DNA from: Clostridia bacterium
GTDB lineage: Bacteria > Bacillota > Clostridia > Oscillospirales > CAG-272
NCBI GenBank assembly: GCA_017629395.1
Contig: JAGBXH010000373.1
Location: 1 to 16,249, forward strand
DNA length: 16,249 bases
Reading direction: 5' to 3'
Shown: positions 8,131 through 15,015 of the stretch, piece after piece
Numbering within the stretch: the stretch's first letter is position 1
Layout of the letters: the number at the start of each line of letters is the position of its first letter
Notes under the pieces: model-generated
Database searches by the model: none
What the model was told of the DNA's origin: nothing
Seen by the model: only the letters and a program-made list of their open reading frames with translations
Position numbers and translations under genes: made by a program

Positions 8131-8136
8131 ACCTCC
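8131..8136 (-). promoter_or_regulatory. Ribosome binding site fixing the start of the GH109-like gene
   Basis: Read on the minus strand, GGAGGT lies five bases before ATG 8125-8123. The frame is open 15 codons further upstream, but the predicted -10 box (8161-8166) overlaps that region, so the longer start would largely precede the transcript. Confidence 0.85.
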
Positions 8137-8146
8137 GGGGGTGATA

Positions 8147-8157
8147 AAATTTACATT
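8147..8157 (-). repeat. Left arm of 11-bp inverted repeat at the start of the GH109-like transcript
   Basis: AAATTTACATT on the + strand is the exact reverse complement of 8242-8252. It spans the predicted transcription start of the minus-strand promoter (near 8154). It may be an operator half; AT-richness keeps confidence moderate. Confidence 0.5.
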
Positions 8158-8160
8158 GAT

Positions 8161-8189
8161 AATATATCATATTTCCGCATTTTTGTCAA
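8161..8189 (-). promoter_or_regulatory. Predicted sigma-A promoter for the GH109-like gene
   Basis: On the minus strand a perfect -35 TTGACA (8189-8184), a 17-base spacer and a -10 TATATT (8166-8161) preceded by TGA, an extended -10. The leader would be about 30 bases. The promoter is divergent from the trkA promoter. Confidence 0.82.
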
Positions 8190-8205
8190 GATTTTCTCAA
8201 AACTA

Positions 8206-8234
8206 TTGCAATGTTTTCACGGTTGTGATATAAT
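8206..8234 (+). promoter_or_regulatory. Predicted sigma-A promoter for trkA-trkH
   Basis: A -35 TTGCAA (8206-8211), a 17-base spacer and a consensus -10 TATAAT (8229-8234) with an upstream TGA extended element. Transcription should start near 8241, about 29 bases before the trkA ATG. Confidence 0.8.
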
Positions 8235-8241
8235 TTGTGTG

Positions 8242-8252
8242 AATGTAAATTT
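8242..8252 (+). repeat. Right arm of 11-bp inverted repeat at the start of the trkA transcript
   Basis: AATGTAAATTT is the exact reverse complement of 8147-8157. It lies immediately after the predicted trkA transcription start, so in the direction of transcription both divergent transcripts begin with the same 11-base word. Confidence 0.5.
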
Positions 8253-8269
8253 CTAAACGGAGTTTTGCT

Positions 8270-9625
8270 ATGAGAATTATCATTGTTGGTGCAGGCACAG
8301 TAGGTACGGTAATCTGTACCAGACTTGCACAAGAACATCATAATATCACCCTTATCGACCATAACGTTTCGGTCCTCAATGAAATGAACAATAAATTTGA
8401 CGTCATTGCTGTTGAGGGAAACGGTGCAACTGTATCAACTCTTCGCAAAGCAGGCGCAGACAAAGCAGATCTTCTGATCGCCGTCACTAATCAGGATGAG
8501 CTTAACATTCTTTGCTGTGCCTCTGCGAAAAAGCTGGGAACCAAGCATACCATTGCCCGTGTCCGCAATCCTGAATACGGCGAGCTGATGCAAATGATCA
8601 AACAAGACCTGAACCTATCTTTGACCATTAACCCGGAGCTCGCTGTTGCAAAGGAGATAACGCGTATGCTGCGCTTCCCCTTTGCCACAAAAATTGATAC
8701 CTGCTATCATGGCAGAGTTGAGCTTGCGGAATTTGTCATCAGCGAAAATTCACCGCTTTGCGGCATGACCCTAGCCCAGTTGCATACAAAGCTCAATATC
8801 AGATACGTCATATGCGGTGTTTTGCGTAAAGGTCAAGCCTATATTCCCAAGGGTGATTTTATTCTTGCGGAGGGCGATAACGTGTGTTTGACCGCACACG
8901 GTGAGGAAATGATCAACTTCTTCAAGGCAATCGGTGCTTATAAGCATCCCGTTAAGGACGTCTTGATCGTAGGCGGCGGCAGAATGACTTATTATTTGCT
9001 CAATCATCTCCAAAAGACTAAAATACGTGCCACTGTAATCGAGCCTGACAAGCAGCGTTGCCGTGAGCTTGCGGAAAAATTTGATTGCAACGTCATTCGT
9101 GAGGACGGCACGAATCAATCTGTTCTCAAGGAAGAAGGCATTGCTAAAACAGACGCATTTCTTGCTCTTTCCTCGCAGGATGAGGAAAACGCTATCGTTT
9201 CTCTCTATGCAAAATCTCAAAATACCAAAAAAATCATTACGCTGATCAGTGCTATGCAATACGTTGAATTATTCAAGGGGATGGGGCTTGACGGAATTGT
9301 TTCGCCCAAATACTCCACCTCAAACGAGATTCTTCGCTACGTCCGCTCCTTGGCGGTAACAAAGGATATTGAGATCGAATCGCTGCACAAGCTCATGGAA
9401 GACAACTTCGAGGCTTTGGAATGCGTCATAAAAGAGCCTATTGAGGGCATTACCGGTATTCCGCTGAAAAACCTAAAGCTCAGACGTGACGTGCTTCTTG
9501 CAAGCATTATTCATAAGGATAAGGTCATTATCCCCTCCGGTAACGACAAAATGGAAAGCGGAGATACGGTCATTCTGTTCACCTCGGGTGTTGAAATCAA
9601 CGATATAAAGGATATTTTGAAATAA
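8270..9625 (+). CDS. trkA: Trk system potassium uptake protein TrkA
   Basis: TrkA is the cytoplasmic, nucleotide-binding regulatory ring subunit that gates the TrkH potassium channel/transporter. The 451-aa protein is a tandem duplication of RCK modules: Rossmann-type TrkA_N at about 1-120 (IIIVGAGTVG, glycines at 7, 9 and 12, acidic residue in LIDHN), a TrkA_C domain at about 140-220, a second TrkA_N from about 230, and a second TrkA_C at about 370-451. In the second Rossmann fold the glycine motif reads GGGRMT (residues 235-240), so the third glycine is replaced by threonine; nucleotide binding in that half may differ. GGAG at 8259-8262 serves the ATG. trkH follows after one base, so the pair is co-translated. 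Confidence 0.94.
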   Translation: MRIIIVGAGTVGTVICTRLAQEHHNITLIDHNVSVLNEMNNKFDVIAVEGNGATVSTLRKAGADKADLLIAVTNQDELNILCCASAKKLGTKHTIARVRNPEYGELMQMIKQDLNLSLTINPELAVAKEITRMLRFPFATKIDTCYHGRVELAEFVISENSPLCGMTLAQLHTKLNIRYVICGVLRKGQAYIPKGDFILAEGDNVCLTAHGEEMINFFKAIGAYKHPVKDVLIVGGGRMTYYLLNHLQKTKIRATVIEPDKQRCRELAEKFDCNVIREDGTNQSVLKEEGIAKTDAFLALSSQDEENAIVSLYAKSQNTKKIITLISAMQYVELFKGMGLDGIVSPKYSTSNEILRYVRSLAVTKDIEIESLHKLMEDNFEALECVIKEPIEGITGIPLKNLKLRRDVLLASIIHKDKVIIPSGNDKMESGDTVILFTSGVEINDIKDILK

Positions 9626-9626
9626 T

Positions 9627-11066
9627 ATGAATTATCGTATGCTACGGTATCTGCTTGGGTGCATATTGCTCATAGAGGCAATCTTGATGCTGCTCCCATT
9701 AACAGTATCCATCATCTCAAACGAGGACGTTATGCCCTTTGTTTATACGATCGCAGCTTTGTTGGCGATCTCTCTTCCCTGCGCAATCTTTAAGCCGAAA
9801 AATACGCAGATCTATGCAAGAGAAGGCTTTGTTTGCGTAAGCTCCGCGTGGATCTTGCTTTCGATTTTTGGTGCGCTTCCCTTCATTTTCAGCGAAGCAA
9901 TTGCAAATCCGATCGATGCGTTCTTTGAAACGGTATCCGGCTTTACCACAACCGGTGCAACCATTCTGCCCGCTGTTGAGCATTTGCCTCGCGGCATTCT
10001 GTTCTGGCGCAGCTTTACTCACTGGATCGGTGGTATGGGCGTGCTTGTATTTATGCTTGCTATTTTGCCTACGGCAGGCGGTGAAGCGATCCATCTGATG
10101 CGCGCTGAGGTTCCCGGCCCCACTAAAGGCAAGCTGGTTCCCAAAATGCGCCAGACCGCATTGATTCTTTACGGCATTTATATCGTGCTGACACTGCTTG
10201 AGGTTGTAATATTGCTTCTGTGCAAAATGCCGTTGTACGATGCACTCGTCAATGCGTTCGCAACCGCAGGAACAGGAGGTTTCTCCGTTCTCAACAACTC
10301 CATTGCGGGTTATCAAAGTCCTGCAATTGAGTGGGTTATTGCAATATTTATGCTGTTATTCGGCGTGAATTTTAACCTTTTCTTTTTCGTTATCATCGGA
10401 AAGATCAAGGATGTCTTCAAAAGTGAAGAGCTGAGAACCTACACGATTATCGTCACCCTTGCAACGGTTGCTATTTTTATCAACACTTATCGCATGTTTG
10501 ATGGTGCCGGAGATTGCCTGCGTACTGCGTTTTTCCAAACCGCATCTATTATCACGACCACGGGCTTTGCAACCGTCGAATACAACGCCTGGCCGGTTCT
10601 TTCTAAAACGGTACTGACTCTTTTAATGGTTATCGGTGCCTGCGCAGGATCCACCGCAGGCGGATTGAAAATTTCCCGCGTTATGATTTTGGGCAAAAAC
10701 ATCGTACGAGAGATCAAGCACATGATCCGTCCGAGATCGGTCAACGTCGTAAGACTAGACGGAGAGGTTGTTCCCGATGAAACGCTGCGATCAGCTACCG
10801 GATACCTGACTGTCTATATAGCCGTGATCATTCTCACCATGCTGTTAATCTCCATTGACGGCATGAGTATGGAGACGAATTTGACTGCTTCTCTTTCTTG
10901 CGTCAATAATATCGGTCCTGCTCTTGGTGATCTTGGTGCGATGAACAATTTCAGCCCCTTTTCAAATTTTTCCACCTTGCTTCTTTCTTTTGCAATGCTG
11001 TTTGGCAGATTGGAATTCGTGCCTATGATGGTACTCTTCTCCCCTTACGCGTGGAAAAAGAGATAA
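9627..11066 (+). CDS. trkH: Trk system potassium uptake protein TrkH
   Basis: TrkH is the membrane subunit that conducts K+, built from four membrane-pore-membrane repeats around one pore. The 479-aa protein is very hydrophobic throughout. The four selectivity-filter loops are visible: SGFTTTGAT (glycine near 110), TAGTGGFS (near 215), ITTTGFAT (near 313) and VNNIGPALG (glycine 430). The first predicted helix begins at about residue 7, and the C-terminal GRLEFVPMMVLFSP is the usual end of the family. A stretch near 335-345 (GACAGSTAGGLK) matches the conserved intramembrane-loop region. It starts one base after trkA with only a weak AAAGGA upstream, suggesting coupling. A related KtrB is possible but less likely, given the length and the two-RCK TrkA partner. 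Confidence 0.94.
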   Translation: MNYRMLRYLLGCILLIEAILMLLPLTVSIISNEDVMPFVYTIAALLAISLPCAIFKPKNTQIYAREGFVCVSSAWILLSIFGALPFIFSEAIANPIDAFFETVSGFTTTGATILPAVEHLPRGILFWRSFTHWIGGMGVLVFMLAILPTAGGEAIHLMRAEVPGPTKGKLVPKMRQTALILYGIYIVLTLLEVVILLLCKMPLYDALVNAFATAGTGGFSVLNNSIAGYQSPAIEWVIAIFMLLFGVNFNLFFFVIIGKIKDVFKSEELRTYTIIVTLATVAIFINTYRMFDGAGDCLRTAFFQTASIITTTGFATVEYNAWPVLSKTVLTLLMVIGACAGSTAGGLKISRVMILGKNIVREIKHMIRPRSVNVVRLDGEVVPDETLRSATGYLTVYIAVIILTMLLISIDGMSMETNLTASLSCVNNIGPALGDLGAMNNFSPFSNFSTLLLSFAMLFGRLEFVPMMVLFSPYAWKKR

Positions 11067-11076
11067 AGACTAAAAT

Positions 11077-11106
11077 AACGGCGAAGGCTTGTAAGCCTTC
11101 GCCGTT
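11077..11106. terminator. Bidirectional rho-independent terminator between trkH and the minus-strand sugar operon
   Basis: AACGGCGAAGGCTT pairs perfectly with AAGCCTTCGCCGTT across a very short loop (a realistic fold is 12 bp with a 6-base loop). TTTTGT follows on the + strand, and ATTTTA-type AT-rich DNA follows on the - strand. It sits between the convergent stops at 11066 and 11111. Confidence 0.92.
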
Positions 11107-11110
11107 TTGT

Positions 11111-12079
11111 CTATTGAGTTACGATTTCGGTTTTTCCTTGACTTCTGTATGCAGCAAGCACGAGCTGTACAACCTTAGCTGCCTCAGAACCGTCAATTGT
11201 AAAATGTCTGCCGGTTGCTACGCAATCGTAATAATCTGCGATCAATGCACCGTGGCTGGAACCATAGCACGCTTTTCCAAGTGCCATTGCCCCTTCCTCA
11301 TAGTGCTCGTGACGATTGCCGAACAAAACGTCCTTGGGCATGACCTTGATCCATTCCCCATCCGCACGTACGGTCAGCTCTACCGGACAATCGGTTGCTC
11401 CGCCGTTGGTTGCATAGAAGGTAAAGCCTTGATTGGGCTTTCCTGCCAGGATCACGGCTGTATCCTCAACCTCAATCTCATCTGAGAGCGTCATGCAGGC
11501 AATGGTAGCACGCAGTTGCTCTGGCATACCGACAAACCATTGTACCAGATCCAGGGTATGCAATGCCTGGTTGATCAGTACACCACCGCCCTCGGTGTCC
11601 CATTTTCCTCTCCATGCTCCGGAAGCGTAGTATGCAGCATCTCTGTACCAAGTCACGCTCGCAGTCGCACACAGGCTTTTTTTGCCCTCTAAGTAAGTCT
11701 TTACCGCAAGGTTGGCAGCATTATATCTGTTTTGCAAGCAAACGCCCAACTGCGCCTTACTGTTTTTCTCTGCTTCAAGAATACGAGGGATGTCCTCTTC
11801 TCTGATGCACAACGGCTTTTCACAAAGCACGTCAATTCCGCGCTCCAAAGCAGCAATGATCATATCGGCATGCAGGTAGTGAGGCGTGCAGATATGTACC
11901 ACATCGATCTGCTCACGATCTAACATCTCCACATAGTCTGTGTAATGACTTTGTCCGGGAGCGTTACGCAATACAGCTTCATTGACGTCACACACCGCTA
12001 CGATTTCATGCCCTTGCCCCTTCAGCACCTGCTCATGCAGCTTGGCAATATTACCGTAACCGATTATGGCAGATTTCAT
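11111..12079 (-). CDS. Gfo/Idh/MocA family oxidoreductase, paralogue B
   Basis: This 322-aa protein is a probable NAD(P)-dependent sugar or polyol dehydrogenase. Its Rossmann motif is IIGYGNIA (residues 5-12), with Ala for the last Gly, common in this family. The catalytic lysine motif is CEKP (K88). The segment GGGVLINQALHTLDLVQW gives the likely catalytic histidine H174, with Asn170 where inositol dehydrogenase has Asp. The start at 12079 follows AGGAG (12086-12090); the open frame continues to 12130, but that stretch reads through the upstream gene's end. It is the last gene of a four-gene operon, ten bases after the previous stop, and ends with TAG just before the terminator. It resembles the preceding gene product in the catalytic region, suggesting duplication followed by divergence. 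The substrate cannot be named. Confidence 0.88.
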   Translation of the reverse strand: MKSAIIGYGNIAKLHEQVLKGQGHEIVAVCDVNEAVLRNAPGQSHYTDYVEMLDREQIDVVHICTPHYLHADMIIAALERGIDVLCEKPLCIREEDIPRILEAEKNSKAQLGVCLQNRYNAANLAVKTYLEGKKSLCATASVTWYRDAAYYASGAWRGKWDTEGGGVLINQALHTLDLVQWFVGMPEQLRATIACMTLSDEIEVEDTAVILAGKPNQGFTFYATNGGATDCPVELTVRADGEWIKVMPKDVLFGNRHEHYEEGAMALGKACYGSSHGALIADYYDCVATGRHFTIDGSEAAKVVQLVLAAYRSQGKTEIVTQ

Positions 12080-12085
12080 ACATTT

Positions 12086-12090
12086 CTCCT
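12086..12090 (-). promoter_or_regulatory. Ribosome binding site of oxidoreductase paralogue B
   Basis: AGGAG on the minus strand, fused to the TAA stop of the upstream gene (TAAGGAG) and six bases before ATG 12079. It supports this start over the longer open frame. Confidence 0.85.
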
Positions 12091-13268
12091 TATTTAGAAC
12101 CAAACGTGCCTGCAGTATCTGCGATAGCACCGTCTACACAAGTCTTCTTCTTGGAATTTGCGACGTGCTGTTCAAGCTCGCGCAGGTATCTGTCTTCATC
12201 AACGGGCAGCATGATAGGCTCACCGTTGTTCCAACCGGAAAGCTCCATCGCATTCATCAGCTCAACGCCGTTAATGCCCTCTTTACCGTCAACAAACAAG
12301 GGCTCTTCACCGCGAATTGCCGCAATAAAGTTGTTGATGATACCCATGTGCTGGGGATTCTCGCCGTCGGTTTCAACCTCGGTCATGGTGCACTTAGGAG
12401 GAACGAAGCCGATGGTTGCAGTCTTAGACCACTCCTGAGAGTCCTGATCGTTCTGCCAATAGTACAGTTTATTGTTCTCTACTAACAGCTTACCCTTGGT
12501 ACCCGAGATCTCAAAGCGGTTTGTACCGGGAGCTTCACCAGTAGTAGTGATGAACATGCCGGTCGCACCATTCTTGTAACGGAAATAAGCGGTCACGTCA
12601 TCCTCTACTTCAATATCGTGCCACTTACCGTACTGGCAGAAGCCGTTGACCTGTACGGGCAGCTCGCCAACCACCCACTGCACAAGGTCAATCTGGTGGG
12701 GGCACTGATTGAACAGCACGCCGCCGCCTTCACCTTCCCAGGTTGCTCTCCAGCTGCCGCTATCGTAATACTGCTGGGTACGGTACCAGTCGGTAATGAT
12801 CCAGGTCACTCTCTGCAGCTCCCCAATGCCGCCCGCCTGCACGATCTCGCGCATTTTGCGGTACACGCAGTTGGTGCGCTGATTGAACATCATTGCAAAC
12901 AGTGCGTTCGACTGCTTGGCAACCTCATTCATTTCCTTGACCTGCTTGGTATAGACACCGGCAGGCTTATCGCAGATGACGTGAATGCCGCGCTTGAGTG
13001 CTTCGATTACCATTTCGGGGTGGAAATAGTGCGGTACGACAACCATAACCATATCACAAAGACCGCTGTCCAGCATATCGATATAATTATCAAAATATGC
13101 AACGTTCTGACCCTCGGTTCTGCTCTTCATGAGCTCGATCTTAGCAGGATTATTATCGCAAAGTGCGGTAATCACGCCGTTCGGAATCTTACCGGGGTTA
13201 AACAAGCCCGCCATATAGTGCGTGCCCTGATTACCAAGACCAATAATACCAACTCTTACCTTTTCCAT
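12090..13268 (-). CDS. Gfo/Idh/MocA family oxidoreductase, paralogue A
   Basis: This 392-aa protein is a probable NAD(P)-dependent sugar dehydrogenase. Residues 6-15 carry the dinucleotide fold (VGIIGLGNQG). K101 lies in the CDKP variant of the Glu-Lys-Pro motif, and H191 lies in GGGVLFNQCPHQIDLVQW, where N187 replaces the Asp of inositol dehydrogenase-type enzymes. The GGG-NQ-H pattern is shared with members that oxidise C3 of nucleotide-sugar uronates (WbpB/WlbA type), which hints at but does not prove C3 oxidation. It is preceded by AAGGAGG at 13277-13283, eight bases from the ATG. It lies 13 bases after the upstream isomerase gene and 10 bases before paralogue B. No signal peptide is seen, so it is cytoplasmic. 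Confidence 0.9.
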   Translation of the reverse strand: MEKVRVGIIGLGNQGTHYMAGLFNPGKIPNGVITALCDNNPAKIELMKSRTEGQNVAYFDNYIDMLDSGLCDMVMVVVPHYFHPEMVIEALKRGIHVICDKPAGVYTKQVKEMNEVAKQSNALFAMMFNQRTNCVYRKMREIVQAGGIGELQRVTWIITDWYRTQQYYDSGSWRATWEGEGGGVLFNQCPHQIDLVQWVVGELPVQVNGFCQYGKWHDIEVEDDVTAYFRYKNGATGMFITTTGEAPGTNRFEISGTKGKLLVENNKLYYWQNDQDSQEWSKTATIGFVPPKCTMTEVETDGENPQHMGIINNFIAAIRGEEPLFVDGKEGINGVELMNAMELSGWNNGEPIMLPVDEDRYLRELEQHVANSKKKTCVDGAIADTAGTFGSK

Positions 13269-13276
13269 GTCTGTGT

Positions 13277-13283
13277 CCTCCTT
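13277..13283 (-). promoter_or_regulatory. Strong ribosome binding site of oxidoreductase paralogue A
   Basis: AAGGAGG on the minus strand, eight bases before ATG 13268, overlapping the stop codon of the upstream isomerase gene. Confidence 0.85.
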
Positions 13284-14052
13284 AAAGGTTTGCTTTGATG
13301 TATTTGATGCTGCGTCCGACCTGCTCCATGGTGTCGGGCAGCGTTGCTGCGTTGTCCTGCTCTACAAGAAAATACTGCGCGCCTGCCGCTCTCATGCGAG
13401 GCAGCAGCGAGGCAAAATCAATGTTGCCGTCACCAACGGGCGCAAATATGGGTGTGAATGCACCGGGATTTTCGGGAGTATTCGTGATCATATAGTCCTT
13501 TAAGTGGACGCAGCAGATCCTTCCCTTCAATCTGTCAATCGTTGCGCCAACGTCCACGCCACCGTACTGCAGCCAGTAGGTATCCAGCGTGTAGTTGATG
13601 TAGGGTGCATTTTCAATGATGTAATCAAACACGGTCTGTCCGCCGTGCTTGAAGAATTCAAAATGGTGATGATGATAGAAGAAAGAGAAGCCGTTTTGCT
13701 GCATGACCTCACCCGCTTTATTGAGCTGCTCGATCATTTGCTTACATCTGACCTCGTCTGCAATGGCATCCGGCGGCATAGCACCAAGACCGATGTTTTT
13801 GCAGCCAAACTTCGCATGCTCCTCCATAAGTGCCTGCGTATCGTTTATAATGCGATCCATGGGCACGTGGGTCAGCACAACGGGCAAGCCCGATTGTGCG
13901 CTGACGCGCGCGATTCTGTCCGCATCAAAAGCACCGCCCGAATACTGGATATAGGAGTATCCCATCTCCTTGAGCGCCAAAGCAGCCTCTAAAAAATGCT
14001 CCTCGGTATCCAGATAATTGCGGATGGAATACAAATTAAGTCCTGCTTGCAT
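13282..14052 (-). CDS. Xylose-isomerase-like TIM-barrel sugar phosphate isomerase/epimerase, paralogue B
   Basis: This 256-aa member of the AP-endonuclease-2 / sugar phosphate isomerase-epimerase superfamily is cytoplasmic. It opens with the family-typical GLNLYSIRNYL. The four probable divalent-metal ligands can be placed: E132 in HHHHFEF, D157 in YTLDTYW, H183 in CVHLKDY and E231 in FLVEQDN. PVGDGNIDF (residues 206-213) is the conserved loop before the last helices. The start is ambiguous: TTG 14061 is only three bases after AAGGAGG, whereas ATG 14052 is 12 bases after it and gives the standard N-terminus, so ATG is chosen. It overlaps the upstream gene by 17 bases. Homologues include keto-sugar isomerases, epimerases and C-glycoside-cleaving enzymes; the exact reaction is unknown. 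Confidence 0.87.
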   Translation of the reverse strand: MQAGLNLYSIRNYLDTEEHFLEAALALKEMGYSYIQYSGGAFDADRIARVSAQSGLPVVLTHVPMDRIINDTQALMEEHAKFGCKNIGLGAMPPDAIADEVRCKQMIEQLNKAGEVMQQNGFSFFYHHHHFEFFKHGGQTVFDYIIENAPYINYTLDTYWLQYGGVDVGATIDRLKGRICCVHLKDYMITNTPENPGAFTPIFAPVGDGNIDFASLLPRMRAAGAQYFLVEQDNAATLPDTMEQVGRSIKYIKANL

Positions 14053-14905
14053 CTTTCTCAAATCCCTCCTTGTTCTGCACGTAGCCGTTTTGCAGCAGCA
14101 GTTCTTTCAAGGCTGCGACTGCAGCGTCAAACGCCTGATCGTTGTTTTCGTAGGTATACTTGTTCTTCATCTCGCTCGCATCGATCTGTGCATATCCCGC
14201 AAACACGCGCAAGTGCGGCTCCAGTGTCAGTACGGCATCCGCATCGAGAGCGATCATCGCGATCAACTGTCCGATTCTACCGTCACCGTGTCCTGCAGGT
14301 ACGATCTCACCCGTTTCTGCTATCACATCCTTGATGTGAAAATAGTTGGCGTGTGCGTGCATAGCCTCCAGCGTTTGCGCGGAGTCCTGACCGCATTGCA
14401 GATAGTTGGCAGGATCATACACGTGGGCAAGCCCCGGCACGTTTTGCTTGATCAGCTGCACGCGCTCCAAGGTGTCGCCGAAAATGTCCTTTTCGTTTTC
14501 ATGGCACAGCAGAACTCCGTATTTTGCAGCGGTTTCTACCATGCGTTGCAGATATGCATATACCTTTTCGGGCTGATCATACGCGCCGAAAAAGCTGAAC
14601 ATGCGGATTCTCTTGCAATCAAATACGTTTGCAAGCTTGCAAACGTGCTCTACGGTTTGCAGATACTCCTCAATATCCACGGTAATATCCACTTTTCCAA
14701 GCGGCGAGCCTATCGACCAGACCGCAATGCCCGCAGCCTCCAGCTCTGCCTTGATCTGTGCAGCCTCATCGACCGTCAGATCCTTGACGTTCTTTCCGTT
14801 TACCGAACGCAGCTCGGTTAAAGCAATATCATTTCTCGTCATTGCGGCAATCTGCCCTTGCAGAGAGGCAGATGCTTCATCCGAAAATGCGCAAAGTCTT
14901 ATCAT
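14036..14905 (-). CDS. Xylose-isomerase-like TIM-barrel sugar phosphate isomerase/epimerase, paralogue A
   Basis: First gene of the minus-strand operon, 289 aa. The TIM-barrel family pattern is seen: SFSDEA-type start (CAFSDEAS), WSIGSPLGKVDI after strand three, MFSFFG, then the likely metal ligands E136 in LCHENE, D164 in VYDPANYLQCG, H190 in YFHIKDV and E229 in TLEPHL. AGHGDGRIGQL matches the conserved loop before the last strands. Compared with the next gene it has a longer C-terminal tail (about residues 245-289), possibly for oligomer contacts. The ATG is five bases after AAAGGG (14911-14916). The product is cytoplasmic. The reaction is probably isomerisation, epimerisation or dehydration of a keto-sugar or sugar acid; no specific substrate can be assigned. 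Confidence 0.87.
   Translation of the reverse strand: MIRLCAFSDEASASLQGQIAAMTRNDIALTELRSVNGKNVKDLTVDEAAQIKAELEAAGIAVWSIGSPLGKVDITVDIEEYLQTVEHVCKLANVFDCKRIRMFSFFGAYDQPEKVYAYLQRMVETAAKYGVLLCHENEKDIFGDTLERVQLIKQNVPGLAHVYDPANYLQCGQDSAQTLEAMHAHANYFHIKDVIAETGEIVPAGHGDGRIGQLIAMIALDADAVLTLEPHLRVFAGYAQIDASEMKNKYTYENNDQAFDAAVAALKELLLQNGYVQNKEGFEKDASRT
14065..14071 (-). promoter_or_regulatory. Ribosome binding site that decides between TTG 14061 and ATG 14052
   Basis: AAGGAGG on the minus strand. It is too close to the TTG (3 bases) and slightly far from the ATG (12 bases). The ATG gives the family-typical N-terminus and is preferred. Confidence 0.7.
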
Positions 14906-14967
14906 ACTGTCCCTTTCTTAAGATCACAAAAATTACTGAAAATTCTTTGTTTAATTTGTAAATCCCA

Positions 14968-14996
14968 TTGCTTTTTTTGCAGTTATATTGTACAAT
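14968..14996 (+). promoter_or_regulatory. Predicted sigma-A promoter for uxaC
   Basis: A weak -35 TTGCTT (14968-14973), a 17-base spacer and a -10 TACAAT (14991-14996). The leader would be about 70 bases. The -10 overlaps the minus-strand -10 (14987-14992) inside a palindrome. Confidence 0.55.
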
Positions 14997-14999
14997 ATA
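14984..14999. promoter_or_regulatory. 16-bp perfect palindrome over both divergent -10 boxes (candidate operator)
   Basis: TATATTGTACAATATA reads the same on both strands and holds the -10 TACAAT of each direction. A dimeric regulator bound here would block both promoters at once. The palindrome may also be only a by-product of two face-to-face -10 boxes. Confidence 0.5.
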
Positions 15000-15015
15000 T
15001 ATAACGCTCTGTCAA
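14987..15015 (-). promoter_or_regulatory. Predicted sigma-A promoter for the four-gene isomerase/oxidoreductase operon
   Basis: On the minus strand a perfect -35 TTGACA (15015-15010), a 17-base spacer and a -10 TACAAT (14992-14987). Its leader to ATG 14905 is about 75 bases. It is stronger by sequence than the opposing uxaC promoter. Confidence 0.75.

Noticed and set aside
9717..10316. 199-codon minus-strand open frame opposite trkH
   Set aside because: It is highly polar and Cys/Gln-rich, as expected from the complement of membrane-protein codons. No start signals are present.
12618..13298. 226-codon open frame on the + strand opposite oxidoreductase paralogue A
   Set aside because: It is antisense to a strongly supported Gfo/Idh/MocA gene. 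The composition is what a reverse-complement frame of a GC-balanced gene produces.
13660..13680. Run of four histidines (HHHH) in the second TIM-barrel protein, resembling a tag or metal-storage stretch
   Set aside because: It falls exactly where the family has its His-x-His-x-x-Glu metal-site segment (ending at E132), so it is part of the active site.
14018..14821. Long open frame (267 codons) on the + strand opposite the first TIM-barrel gene
   Set aside because: It is antisense to a gene with clear metal-ligand motifs, its translation is rich in Cys, Ile and Leu with no family motif, and it has no ribosome binding site or promoter.
11111..14905. Reading the four-gene operon as a myo-inositol (iol) operon
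   Set aside because: IolG-like and IolE/IolH-like folds are present, but there is no IolD, IolB, IolC or IolA, and the catalytic Asp of inositol dehydrogenase is Asn in both oxidoreductases. The divergent partner is uxaC.
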